Notes: generated by a model not told the origin, from the letters alone. Shown: positions 18,967 through 27,499, counted from the first letter of the stretch. The stretch: DNA of 64,000 bases from Candidatus Babeliales bacterium (GCA_031292305.1 JARLHJ010000047.1:79700-143699), one strand, 5' to 3'. Made by a program: numbers and translations.

Positions 18967-19413
18967 CTAATCTTCTAATAGGCTGTAAACAGGAACTTCA
19001 TTGTCATTATCATCATCGGAGGGTGATAAGCAGGTTTCATCAACTGAAACAATAGGCTTTTTTATATTTTGAATCAACTCTTTAACTTCTTCTGCATTTT
19101 TGAAAAGAACTCCATTTTTATTAAATATAATAATATCTGAATTGTCTCCATCGACCACAAAAATATTTTCAGTATTATAGTTTAAATATATTCTAAAATT
19201 TTCAGGGTCGCCTTTAAAAGGAATTCTATTTCGCACAAATGTTGGATCGTTAAGTTCGCTATCTTGAAAAATATTGAATCTTTCCAAAAAAGGCATTCTT
19301 CTGACTATGGTGATTCTAAGTATTTTTTCACCTTGCATACGTGAATGTAAACCGCAAAGTTCATTAAGAGATAATATTATAAATATGTATACAATAATTA
19401 TATATAGTTTCAT
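18967..19413 (-). CDS. small exported protein, family A copy 1
   Basis: A 148-residue protein with a signal peptide. It is almost the same as the protein at 21895-22389 and more distantly related to those at 22442 and 23324. Shared core: RMPFLERFNIF.DSEL.DPTF, GDPENFRIYLNYN, IFVVD.DNSDIIIFNKNG and V..LIQNI. The L.RF....ELD..F part resembles a degenerate delta-60 repeat unit (FALARY..DG.LD.SFG), as found in the surface proteins at 55153 and 58162. The C-terminus is acidic (SDDDNDNE). Function unknown; probably surface-associated. Confidence 0.75.
   Translation of the reverse strand: MKLYIIIVYIFIILSLNELCGLHSRMQGEKILRITIVRRMPFLERFNIFQDSELNDPTFVRNRIPFKGDPENFRIYLNYNTENIFVVDGDNSDIIIFNKNGVLFKNAEEVKELIQNIKKPIVSVDETCLSPSDDDNDNEVPVYSLLED
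19086..19413 (-). repeat. long direct repeat, copy 1
   Basis: This segment aligns without gaps, at a constant offset of 2940 bases, with 22026-22353, with only scattered substitutions. It covers most of the coding part of the two family A genes and reflects a recent duplication. Confidence 0.85.
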
Positions 19414-19501
19414 ATTATGAACTTATAATAATAACAACTTAAATTCAATACTTTAATTTGCAGTATAAATTTATATTTTTCTTACTATATTACTTGAATA
19501 A

Positions 19502-19533
19502 GTAGGGTCTATAAAATATTTTATAGACCCTAC
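19502..19533. terminator. 32-base perfect palindrome, probable terminator
   Basis: A perfect inverted repeat (GTAGGGTCTATAAAAT and its complement) lies 17 bases after the stop of the Ala-rich gene. There is no clear T run on the minus strand, so it may also be a protein-binding palindrome. Confidence 0.55.
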
Positions 19534-19550
19534 AATAATCTATCTATTTA

Positions 19551-20702
19551 TTAAAAATTACCATCATTTCTAGTTATTGGAGTTCCTCCGTTTGGAATTA
19601 TACTAAATGTGTTATCACCTTGGTTTAAATCAAAAGTATTATTTCCACCAATATTAATAGGTACATTTTTAAATTGCCAAGCGTAACTAGACTGATTTAT
19701 ATTTGTATCTGGATTCATATATAAGTCTATAGTTGCACAGCTACTATTTAGGTCAATTGAATGACCTGCAAAGTTACTGTAATTATTAGGTATTCTACCA
19801 TCTGTTATAGCTAGTTTTATATTCTTATTTGCAAAGTTTGTTGCATTACATTGTAAGCTTAAATTACCTAAACCCCACCATGTGTTATTGTTTAGAACAA
19901 AAGAAGTTGATTTGGTTGCAGCTGCTGCTTGTGCATCTAAATCTGCCTGCGCATATGCAGCTGCCTTTGCATCTGTCTCTGCCTTTGCATCTGCCTCTGC
20001 TTGTGCATCTGCCTGAGCTTTTGCATCTGCTGCTGCTTTTGCATCTAAAGCTGCCTGTGCATCCTCTTGGGCTTTTGCGTCAGCTGTTGCTTTATCAGCT
20101 AATGCTTTTGCATCTGCAGCTATTGCTGCACCATCAGGTATAGCCTGAGCTGTTTGAGCTATTTCGGCTGCTTCAGAGATTGCATCTTTTGTATCTTGCG
20201 TAGAAGAATCAACCTTTGCTTGAGCATCGTCTACAACTACTTGAGCATTTGCTTGTTCTGTTGCTATCGAGTCTGACTGAGCAGTGGTATTTGTTGATCC
20301 AACTAATTGCGCAGTTTCTTTTGCATCAGCAATACTTTGAAGCTGTTTAGCTTTAGCAAGTTCTGATAGTGATTTAGCTTTGTCTAATGATGCTTGAGCT
20401 AACTTTGCTTTGGTATTTGCTAAAGCTGTTTTAATTTCTGCAGCAGTAGGTTTTGCTTTTAAAATTGGTTTTGCATGAGTTTTAATAGGTGTCTTTTTGA
20501 CTGCTTGTTTAATACATCTATTTTTACTACACACATACGGACTTAAACATTTTGCATTTTTTGAACAGATTTGTCCTAATTTCTTAAGTATTGGCTTTTT
20601 TGCAATAAGTGGCTTTTTGATATTAGCCTTATTCTTAATGACAGGTGCTGCATCTAAGATACCAAATGCAATTAAAACCAGAAAACTAAGTAATTTTTTC
20701 AT
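19551..20702 (-). CDS. exported Ala-rich stalk protein with beta-rich C-terminus
   Basis: Start set at ATG 20702, which has an AAGGAGAG ribosome site and gives a signal peptide (MKKLLSFLVLIAFG); an ATG at 20759 would add 19 unlikely residues. Next comes a Lys/Pro-rich stretch with a four-Cys motif (CSKNAKC, CSKNRC), then about 160 residues of Ala-rich helix with recurring DAKA.ADA units like the TolA stalk, and a beta-rich C-terminal domain of about 115 residues with two Cys. This looks like a rod that spans the periplasm or projects from the surface. No known family recognised for the end domain. Confidence 0.75.
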   Translation of the reverse strand: MKKLLSFLVLIAFGILDAAPVIKNKANIKKPLIAKKPILKKLGQICSKNAKCLSPYVCSKNRCIKQAVKKTPIKTHAKPILKAKPTAAEIKTALANTKAKLAQASLDKAKSLSELAKAKQLQSIADAKETAQLVGSTNTTAQSDSIATEQANAQVVVDDAQAKVDSSTQDTKDAISEAAEIAQTAQAIPDGAAIAADAKALADKATADAKAQEDAQAALDAKAAADAKAQADAQAEADAKAETDAKAAAYAQADLDAQAAAATKSTSFVLNNNTWWGLGNLSLQCNATNFANKNIKLAITDGRIPNNYSNFAGHSIDLNSSCATIDLYMNPDTNINQSSYAWQFKNVPINIGGNNTFDLNQGDNTFSIIPNGGTPITRNDGNF

Positions 20703-20864
20703 TTTTTCTCTCCTTATAAAAATTGTAAATTTATCTATTTTAAGTATAAGGTAAGCCAAGAGGCTTAAGCAAGGCTTTTAATTCAATTAGAAAACATAGG
20801 ATAGGTTATAGGTTTGGTAAGGGTAATTATATATAATTTTATAATAGGATTTAATATGAATAAA

Positions 20865-20990
20865 TTAATCTTCATTATCATTATATGTTGGCAATTCAAT
20901 TAAAAGTCTTTGATTTTCTTGCATCGAACGCTTTGCTTCAACTTTTTGTATTATAATATCTTTAACGGCTTCAATTTCTGCCCTTTGTAA
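20865..20990 (-). other. coding-like tail in another frame after uvsE
   Basis: Just past the uvsE stop, another frame reads 41 codons without interruption (QRAEIEAVKDIIIQKVEA ... IELPTYNDNED) and ends at 20865. It has no start codon of its own with a ribosome site. Deleting one G in the GGG run at 20981-20983 would join it to uvsE and bring the enzyme to roughly 335 residues. Either uvsE carries a frameshift, the assembly has a homopolymer error, or the tail is an eroded remnant. Confidence 0.5.
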
Positions 20991-21855
20991 TTATTGCCAA
21001 TGCTTTTAAAGAACTAATTTCTTTGTCTTTAATTTCTAGCATAATATCAAAATCGAGTGCTTTAGTTATAGTTATGAAATTTTCAAAATCTTTAAGATCT
21101 ATGCTCTGTGAGTGTTTGCCAACCCTGGAGCTTTCAGCTTGATTGCTATAATCAATCATCGGAATACCATCTTCAATTTTCCATGTAGAAAATGCAATCT
21201 TTAAAGCTTCAAGAAAATCTTCACCATTGTTAAAGCAGGTTTGATGTAAAGTATCAAAAATTATAGGTATTCCACATTTAGTATAAATTTTATATACATC
21301 AGATAACGAATAGGATTTGTCGTCATTTTCAATTACTAATCTTTTTTTAATAATAGGATCTAATCTGTTATAAACCTCTACGAATCTTTCTATAGCTTCT
21401 TGTTTATTTCCGTAAACTCCACCAACATGTATTTGAATTTTAGCAGTATTATCAAGTCCTAAACTATCTAAAAAATTTGCATGATACTTTAATTCAGCAA
21501 TGCTGTTTTTAACCACTGATTCAGTAGGTGAGTTTAAAACAATAAATTGATCAGGATGCATTGATATACGAAAGTTATTTTTTTTTATAAAATTGCCAAT
21601 GGTTTGTAATGTTTCTTTAAATTCTTCAATCCAATCAACATTTAACACAGGATGCGATGCAAAAGGTATAGTGTCCGAGCTTATTCTTAAAAATAATAAA
21701 CCATGTTCATAGTTATATTCTAAAATTTTGTATAAACCTTTTAAGTTAGATTCAACAGTTTCCTTAAATAATTCTTTGCTATACGAATTCAAACGAAATG
21801 TTTTATTTGGTTTTTGTTCAATTGAATTATTAATACATGGATATCCTATTTTCAT
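20971..21855 (-). CDS. uvsE: UV damage endonuclease UvsE
   Basis: A 294-residue TIM-barrel nuclease of the UVDE family, which nicks DNA 5' of UV photoproducts and other lesions, giving an alternative to nucleotide-excision repair. Family motifs: MKIGYPCIN, FLRISSDTIPFASHP, RISMHPDQFIVLNSP, IQIHVGGVYG, VIENDDKSYS, IIFDTLHQTCFN. It sits between two copies of an exported protein gene. The C-terminus appears cut short by a shift of frame (see the entry at 20865-20990). Confidence 0.95.
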   Translation of the reverse strand: MKIGYPCINNSIEQKPNKTFRLNSYSKELFKETVESNLKGLYKILEYNYEHGLLFLRISSDTIPFASHPVLNVDWIEEFKETLQTIGNFIKKNNFRISMHPDQFIVLNSPTESVVKNSIAELKYHANFLDSLGLDNTAKIQIHVGGVYGNKQEAIERFVEVYNRLDPIIKKRLVIENDDKSYSLSDVYKIYTKCGIPIIFDTLHQTCFNNGEDFLEALKIAFSTWKIEDGIPMIDYSNQAESSRVGKHSQSIDLKDFENFITITKALDFDIMLEIKDKEISSLKALAIITKGRN

Positions 21856-21894
21856 AATTCTACCTTAGGTTGATACGATAATAAATAAAAAATA

Positions 21895-22389
21895 TTAATC
21901 TTCGAGTAAACTATATACACTTACTTCTTCCTCTTCTATTTCTTCTTCGATTTCTACAGAAGGTGAAGCACAAGGTTCATGGGGTGGCTTTGAAGATTTG
22001 TTTATATTTTGAATCATCGTTTTAACTTGGTCAGAATTTTTGAAAATAACTCCATTTTTATTAAATATAATAATATCTGAATTATCTTCATCGACCACAA
22101 AAATATTTTCAGTATTATAGTTTAAATATATTCTAAAATTTTCAGGGTCGCCTTTAAAAGGAATTCTATTACGCACAAATGTTGGATCTTTAAGTTCGCT
22201 ATCTTCAAAAATATTGAATCTTTCCAAAAAAGGCATTCTTCTGACTAGGGTAATTCTAAGTATTTTTTGACCTTGCATACGTGAATGTAAAGCGCAAAGT
22301 TGATTAAAAGATAATATTATAAATATAAATACAACGATTTTAATAGTTTTCATATTATGAACATATATTATAAATATATTATATAGCAA
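21895..22389 (-). CDS. small exported protein, family A copy 2
   Basis: A paralog of the protein at 18967-19413, almost identical over the core from LHSRMQG to FNKNGV and different in the signal peptide and the acidic tail (EIEEEIEEEE). ATG 22389 is the longest start; an internal ATG at 22353 (MKTIKIVVFIFIIL) gives a cleaner signal peptide and corresponds in position to the start of copy 1, so it is probably the real one. Function unknown. Confidence 0.75.
   Translation of the reverse strand: MLYNIFIIYVHNMKTIKIVVFIFIILSFNQLCALHSRMQGQKILRITLVRRMPFLERFNIFEDSELKDPTFVRNRIPFKGDPENFRIYLNYNTENIFVVDEDNSDIIIFNKNGVIFKNSDQVKTMIQNINKSSKPPHEPCASPSVEIEEEIEEEEVSVYSLLED
22026..22353 (-). repeat. long direct repeat, copy 2
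   Basis: Second copy of the 330-base repeat at 19086-19413, gap-free at offset 2940. The two copies flank the Ala-rich gene and uvsE in direct orientation. Confidence 0.85.
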
Positions 22390-22441
22390 TATTATTGAGG
22401 TGAATAAATTCCAGGGTTTTCTCTTAATTTTTTATTGCTGC

Positions 22442-23131
22442 TTAGCATTCAGTGTCGCATACAAACCCCGCGGGATTAGTTCTACCGGCAAGATGGTTTA
22501 GTCTTAAATTATTAATAACTGTTTGAGCAGCATTTTCACCATTCGCTATATTATAAGCCGCAATGTCACAAACGTCACCTGAAATATTAATATTCAAAAT
22601 GCGCCCTGCTGCATGCGTAATATCGCCTTGGTTTAGCAATGTTTGAATATCTTCGTCAGTTAATTCATAACCTATTTGTAGAATATTATTACCTTGGAAT
22701 CTTGCAGCATTAAATAAAGCTTTTAAAAGAATAGCTTTATCAATACCAGAAGTATCATATGATTTTTCTTTTATCATTTCTTTAACTTGCGCTACATTTT
22801 TTAATGGTGCGCCATCTTTATCAAATATCACCATTTCATTAGCTTGCTTGTCATGAACCATTATATTTCCAGAATTTAATATAATAATTCTAAAATACTT
22901 AGGATTACTTTTTAATGGAATAAAGACGCTGTACCCTTTTGGGAATTTAGTATCAAGTTCTCCATTAGATAGAAATCTAAGTAAAAAGGGTCCTCGATTA
23001 TCGTAGCCAGGAGCAATTTTAATACTCGTGCCATCGTTTAATTTGACTGAATGTAAGTGTTGGGCAGCGTTCGAGTTTTGGATAATAAACAATGCTAAAG
23101 CTAAAATTATAGTATTTTTTAATTTATTCAT
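22442..23131 (-). CDS. exported protein, family A with extra C-terminal domain
   Basis: A 229-residue protein with signal peptide. Residues 40-120 align with the family A core (GPFLLRFLSNGELDTKF, PKYFRIIILNSGNIMVHD, MVIFDKDGAPLKN.AQVKEMI). The segment LLRFLSNGELDTKF is close to a delta-60 repeat unit. The remaining 100 residues form a separate, mainly helical domain ending in two Cys (FVCDTEC). It lies 53 bases upstream of family A copy 2. Function unknown. Confidence 0.72.
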   Translation of the reverse strand: MNKLKNTIILALALFIIQNSNAAQHLHSVKLNDGTSIKIAPGYDNRGPFLLRFLSNGELDTKFPKGYSVFIPLKSNPKYFRIIILNSGNIMVHDKQANEMVIFDKDGAPLKNVAQVKEMIKEKSYDTSGIDKAILLKALFNAARFQGNNILQIGYELTDEDIQTLLNQGDITHAAGRILNINISGDVCDIAAYNIANGENAAQTVINNLRLNHLAGRTNPAGFVCDTEC

Positions 23132-23241
23132 TTTGCTCCCTAAATAAGTGTATTTTTATATAATATTACTAATAGTAACATAATTATCAAAAGCTGTAAA
23201 GTGCCCTTATGGTTTGTTGTATACAGATATAAGGAGGCAAA

Positions 23242-23292
23242 ATGTACATAGAAAGACATTTTGAGCCTTATTTAGTGGTTATTAAGGTTTAA
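23242..23292 (+). pseudogene. remnant of the start of a DUF4143-type ATPase gene
   Basis: A perfect ribosome site (AAGGAGG) is followed by a 16-codon frame reading MYIERHFEPYLVVIKV and a stop. MYI.RH.E is the characteristic opening of ATPases of the AAA_14/DUF4143 group, which then continue into a Walker A segment. Here everything after the first codons is gone. It looks like the surviving start of a deleted gene, similar in type to the intact gene at 27552. A real 16-residue peptide cannot be excluded. Confidence 0.5.
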
Positions 23293-23323
23293 TTATTAAA
23301 GCACTTTATCAAATGGCAAGATG

Positions 23324-23929
23324 TTAGTTTTGCTTAATATTATGAAATTTATTAAATTCAAGATCTTTTTGCTTAATCAAATTTCTAACTGTTTCAGGAT
23401 TAGATATAAAATTCATGCCTAGTTTATCTTCATGATAGAAAATTTCAAAAAGAACTATATCACCTGTTTTTTTATTTACAACACCGAGGGTGTTATTTTC
23501 TTTCATGAATAAAAGACTTAAGGTTTGAAGGTAGTTAAGTTTTGAAAATTCAGAATCGAATTTATAGTGTTTATCCAAATAAGCGTAGTGACTCAAATAT
23601 GGGACTGAAATAAATTTTCTTAAGTTTCCTTTGCTAATAAATAAGCAAGCTCTGTTACCACACAAAATTGAGAGATCATGATCATACTTAGAAAGAGATT
23701 TATCCGCCCAGTTAAAGCCGCAACTGCAAACGGGGGTTCCTCCCAAATGATGAAGTTCAATAATTATCGGGTCAAATATTCTTGAATCAGATATTTGTAA
23801 ACCCTTAACAAAATTAGTTTGAGGTCCCCTTAAAACAAATCTAGATTTATCTTCAAATCTTTCATGGGTAATTTCTGTAGCAATAATTTGATTTGCAAAA
23901 AATAAAATTAATATAAATATTTTGAACAT
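23324..23929 (-). CDS. exported protein, distant family A member
   Basis: A 201-residue protein with a signal peptide (MFKIFILILFF). Its C-terminal half shares the family A layout: F.SEF.KLNYL, then GVVNKKTGDIVLFEIF, and NPETVRNLI. The N-terminal half is different and carries three or four Cys (CSCGF, CGNRAC). It begins 10 bases downstream of the FAD oxidoreductase gene and may belong to that transcript. Function unknown. Confidence 0.65.
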   Translation of the reverse strand: MFKIFILILFFANQIIATEITHERFEDKSRFVLRGPQTNFVKGLQISDSRIFDPIIIELHHLGGTPVCSCGFNWADKSLSKYDHDLSILCGNRACLFISKGNLRKFISVPYLSHYAYLDKHYKFDSEFSKLNYLQTLSLLFMKENNTLGVVNKKTGDIVLFEIFYHEDKLGMNFISNPETVRNLIKQKDLEFNKFHNIKQN

Positions 23930-23938
23930 TTATTTCAC

Positions 23939-25237
23939 CTAAATTAAGAGATTTTCAATAGTTTTTTTACCATCTAATACGGCTTCTTGCATGCTGGAAT
24001 ATTTCCATTCACCATATCTACCAATACTATAAATATCATTTTCATTTAGTTTTTCGTGCAATTTTGCCAAGTTTTCTTCTCGCCAAAAATTATAAATTAC
24101 ATACGCTCTATCGATATGGATAATCTTTTTTACTAAAATATCTGATTCCGATATTTTAAGTAATTTTTGTGTGCTAGCAATTGCATATTTTAAAGTTTCT
24201 TCAATATTTATTTTAGAATTTTTTGTATATGCAAACTCACCATATAAAGAACTGCAGCCAGCAGGGGTAACATTGGTAGAGAAATTATGCGGGAATCCAA
24301 TGCGATAAAAAGGATATTGGTTTTCTGGAAAATATATCCAGTGTTTGTCTGATAAATTTTCTTTGTTAGTACCCAAATTAAAATTTACAACAGAATTACA
24401 AACTAATTTATTTGCTGCCTGTTTTAAGCTTGTGCAACTTGTATCTTCAATAAGATTTAGCAATAGATCTAATGGGATAGTAGTAATTAACTTCTCATAA
24501 CTTTCGCAATGCCCATTTGTAAAAGTAACTATTTTATTTTTTAAATTTATAGATTTAACACAATGGTTTTTATAAACCGGATTTTTAATTTTATCAGCTA
24601 TCTTTTGCACCCAATAAATTATGCCATCTTTTTTAGGGTAATAAAATTGTGAATTGTAACCCACGTTTTGCAAATCAGGTTCTTTTTCAGAGCCTTGTAT
24701 AATTTGTTCTAATGATGTTTGTGGCACAAATCTGCCAGTCCAAGATGATGATATTTTTTTAATATCGTATGCAAAAATTTTATTTTGATATGTAAAAAAG
24801 AAGTGTTTGCCAAAACCGCGTCCAAAGTTTTTTAAAACCCATTGGTAAAAAGTTTTAGGCTCTGTGCTAGTTTGTGGTCTAGCTTTAAAACCTTCTAAGC
24901 ATTCTGTAATTACATTTTGTGGCAAACCAAATAAATTTATTTGAAAAGGGTAATGTGTATAAACATCTTTTGAGTAAATAAAAGAACGTCTATTTATAGA
25001 ATTAAAATTTTCTTTTCCTACAAGATTATCAATTAATGTAGAAAAATAGTTGTCATTAATATGTAATAGATGCCCTGTATAATCAAATGTAAAACCATCT
25101 TGATATACAGAACGGCATAATCCGCCAATCTCATTTTCTTTTTCAAACATTTTATAATCATAAAAATTATTTTGTTCTAAATGATAAGCTGCTGAAATGC
25201 CAGTAAGGCCTGCGCCTAAAATTACTATTTTTGCCAT
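23939..25237 (-). CDS. FAD-dependent oxidoreductase, UDP-galactopyranose mutase/amine oxidase-like
   Basis: A 432-residue flavoprotein. The N-terminus has the dinucleotide motif GAGLTGISAAYHL and the second motif GGLCRSVYQDGFTFDYTGHLLH, which is typical of UDP-galactopyranose mutase-like and protoporphyrinogen oxidase-like enzymes. The C-terminal end (DIYSIGRYGEWKYSSMQEAVLDG) contains the usual flavin-contact segment. Such stand-alone proteins often sit in polysaccharide or lipopolysaccharide gene sets, but none is present here. The substrate is unknown. It follows the TonB-like gene after 7 bases. Confidence 0.82.
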   Translation of the reverse strand: MAKIVILGAGLTGISAAYHLEQNNFYDYKMFEKENEIGGLCRSVYQDGFTFDYTGHLLHINDNYFSTLIDNLVGKENFNSINRRSFIYSKDVYTHYPFQINLFGLPQNVITECLEGFKARPQTSTEPKTFYQWVLKNFGRGFGKHFFFTYQNKIFAYDIKKISSSWTGRFVPQTSLEQIIQGSEKEPDLQNVGYNSQFYYPKKDGIIYWVQKIADKIKNPVYKNHCVKSINLKNKIVTFTNGHCESYEKLITTIPLDLLLNLIEDTSCTSLKQAANKLVCNSVVNFNLGTNKENLSDKHWIYFPENQYPFYRIGFPHNFSTNVTPAGCSSLYGEFAYTKNSKINIEETLKYAIASTQKLLKISESDILVKKIIHIDRAYVIYNFWREENLAKLHEKLNENDIYSIGRYGEWKYSSMQEAVLDGKKTIENLLI

Positions 25238-25244
25238 TATTTTC

Positions 25245-26213
25245 CTATGTTGGATAAACTTGCATTAATCCTTTGCCTGAATGTTGTAAGCCAATTGGGA
25301 ATTTAGTTCTTAAGCTAAAAACTTCAAGATTAAAATGCTTTGGAATATCCGGGTATGGTGCGGCATATTGCATAGCATGTTCTAGGCATTCATTTAATTT
25401 TGTTAAATTGCTTCGCGCTACACACCATTTTACGGTCCCGTTTTTATTTACATCAATAGCTATTTCAATAATTACACCCTGTGATAATCGATCATATTCA
25501 TGTTTTGGTATTCCCAAGGTTTTGCCAACATATAAAGCTGCAAATGCGCGTTCAAAGAAAGTTAATATTTTTTGTTGGTAACTTAAATATTTCATATCAG
25601 CCTGTGTGCTATTGCCAACCATTTTAAAGTAGTTGGTTTTTAGCTCTTCTTGTGCATAATCTTTTACGTTTGGTATTGTTGGCATATTTTCGTGTGTTGG
25701 TAAAATTGATTTTCTTGTACGCTTGCGAACTGGTTTAATTTCTTGCTTTTCTAATTTTTTTTCTGCTTCTTTAAATTCTTCAAATTTTTTTAATTCTTCT
25801 GCTAGCTCATTAAATTGTGGAGTGGGCTTAATTTTATCCGTTAGTTCTTGCATAGAAACATCATCTTGCAACTCAGTTGTTTCTTCTGCTTGTTCAATTT
25901 CTTGAACATCTTCTATTTGTGCAATCTCTTGCTCTGGTGGAATTAGTTGAGTAGCAAAATCCACAGGTTCACTAATTTTAGGCTCAGTTTCTAGAGGTTT
26001 TTCTTGTTGAGGGCTTTCCGGTGCAGCATCTACTTGAGAAGCAAGATCTTGTGATAAAAATATTGGGTTGTTATTTTGCTGAGGTTGTTCTATTTGGTTT
26101 TCATCAAATTGTTCTTTTATTTTATAAAACAAAAATAAAAATAACAGTATATGAAATAGTATGGAAAGTATTATTGCAAAGTCTCGTTTATGGTTTTGGT
26201 TACAAGTTTCCAT
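25245..26213 (-). CDS. TonB-like energy transducer
   Basis: Start taken at ATG 26213, preceded by AAAGGGATG, giving 322 residues; longer forms would overlap the divergent glycosylase gene. There is a cytoplasmic N-terminus, one membrane helix (residues 12-30), a Pro/Gln/Glu-rich periplasmic stretch with coiled-coil potential, and a C-terminal domain (about residues 220-322) resembling TonB-C/TolA-C: VIIEIAIDVNKNGTVKWCVARSN and a paired LE.A..YA.P.P. It could transmit energy from the inner membrane to outer-membrane partners. No exbB/exbD genes are visible here. Confidence 0.65.
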   Translation of the reverse strand: METCNQNHKRDFAIILSILFHILLFLFLFYKIKEQFDENQIEQPQQNNNPIFLSQDLASQVDAAPESPQQEKPLETEPKISEPVDFATQLIPPEQEIAQIEDVQEIEQAEETTELQDDVSMQELTDKIKPTPQFNELAEELKKFEEFKEAEKKLEKQEIKPVRKRTRKSILPTHENMPTIPNVKDYAQEELKTNYFKMVGNSTQADMKYLSYQQKILTFFERAFAALYVGKTLGIPKHEYDRLSQGVIIEIAIDVNKNGTVKWCVARSNLTKLNECLEHAMQYAAPYPDIPKHFNLEVFSLRTKFPIGLQHSGKGLMQVYPT

Positions 26214-26288
26214 ACATCCCTTTATTTTATAAGCGATAAGTCTACTAAAATTAGATAATTTTTGATATTGTAAATTAAAAATTCTTAA

Positions 26289-26870
26289 ATGAGTCAAAGT
26301 ATGGATATTCTACCAAGAACTTTTTATGAACGAGATACTGTTTTAGTAGCACAAGATTTATTGGGTAAAATTTTAGTACGTAAAATAAATAATCAAATCT
26401 TATCAGGTATGATAATAGAAACTGAAGCATATAAATTTGGTGACCCGGCATGCCATGCATGTAAGAATATTACAGAACGCAATAAAGGATTATTTGGTGA
26501 AGTTGGACGTGCTTATGTTTATTTTACTTATGGCAACCATTATTGTTTGAATGCAGTTGCTCGAGATTTAAATACTCGATCAGGTGGAATTTTAATACGC
26601 GCAATTAAGCCAATTGAGGGTATAGAGTTTATGATTGCAAATCGTAGAATTCAAAATTTAAAAACCCTTACCAATGGCCCAGGGAAACTGGCACAGGCAT
26701 TACAAATTAATAACGCACAATATGGTATAGATTTAACTAAAGAAGGTGAGCTTTATATAACAGAAGGCATTAAGGTTAAACCTGAAGATATTATTGCAAC
26801 GCCTAGAATTGGCATTACAAAAGCTACTGAAAATTTATGGCGATTTATTTTAAAGATGCCTGATTATTAA
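26289..26870 (+). CDS. mpg: 3-methyladenine DNA glycosylase (AAG family)
   Basis: A 193-residue glycosylase of the AAG/MPG family that removes alkylated purines. Motifs: FYERDTVLVAQDLLGK, IIETEAYKFGDPACHA, the YVYFTYGNHYCLN block, GGILIRAIKPIEGIE, and NGPGKLAQAL. The catalytic Glu lies in ETEAY. The length is normal for bacterial members. It is transcribed away from the TonB-like gene from a 75-base shared upstream region. Confidence 0.95.
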   Translation: MSQSMDILPRTFYERDTVLVAQDLLGKILVRKINNQILSGMIIETEAYKFGDPACHACKNITERNKGLFGEVGRAYVYFTYGNHYCLNAVARDLNTRSGGILIRAIKPIEGIEFMIANRRIQNLKTLTNGPGKLAQALQINNAQYGIDLTKEGELYITEGIKVKPEDIIATPRIGITKATENLWRFILKMPDY

Positions 26871-26882
26871 AACAACATTAGG

Positions 26883-27347
26883 TTATCTTTGTTCTTCATT
26901 ATTCAATTGATTATTTATAATTGCTTGCATTTGCTCTAAACTTAAGTTCCCAATAAATGCTCGAATTGCAAGTTGTTCCTCTGAAGGACCTTGAAGTTCT
27001 CCTCTTCTATTCAATTCATTATTTACAATTTCCTGAATAGCAATTAAATTCTGATGATTATTATTAGATTGATTTTCAAAAACTAAAGGACGACCGGCAG
27101 CTAATATAAAAATACCACCATTATTAGTTGGGAATATTCCAACTCCAGTTCCCTGTGAGCCTGTTATACTTACGTTTAAACGATTCGCTAAACTTAAAAG
27201 ATCTTGATCAGATAATTCTTGTAATCGTTGTGGCTCAGTTAAAACAAGTTGCTGATTTTCAGCTTGTGCCTCTATAATATTGTCAATAGATGGATCAACG
27301 CTTGCCTGAATACTTGAATAGAACAATAAGAAAACTATTAATTTATT
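26883..27347 (-). CDS. exported Gln/Asn-rich hypothetical protein
   Basis: Start at ATG 27347 with an AAGGGGAT ribosome site, giving 154 residues with a signal peptide (MNKLIVFLLFYSS). The mature part is rich in Gln, Asn and Glu and has a short repeated idea: EPQRLQELSDQDLL and EEQLAIRAFIGNLSLEQMQAII. No family recognised. It is convergent with the glycosylase gene, 12 bases apart. Confidence 0.62.
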   Translation of the reverse strand, partial: NKLIVFLLFYSSIQASVDPSIDNIIEAQAENQQLVLTEPQRLQELSDQDLLSLANRLNVSITGSQGTGVGIFPTNNGGIFILAAGRPLVFENQSNNNHQNLIAIQEIVNNELNRRGELQGPSEEQLAIRAFIGNLSLEQMQAIINNQLNNEEQR

Positions 27348-27499
27348 CATTTTTATCCCCTTATAATCCTTTTCCATATTAGAAAATATATATTAATGTT
27401 GAGTTTATCATTTTAGGCGAGTAAAAATCAAGAAATATTCAAATAGGGATTAAAATAACTGTATCCAGGGTATATTTATGCAAATCTTATACTAAATTC

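Noticed and set aside
19829-20143. Leu/His/Pro-rich ORF on the plus strand opposite the Ala-rich stalk gene
   Set aside because: It is the antisense of a repetitive Ala codon tract; no ribosome site and no plausible protein composition.
23131-23324. Riboswitch or leader RNA in the gap between exported genes
   Set aside because: The only strong signal is the ribosome site with a 16-codon frame; no conserved fold or pairing is evident.
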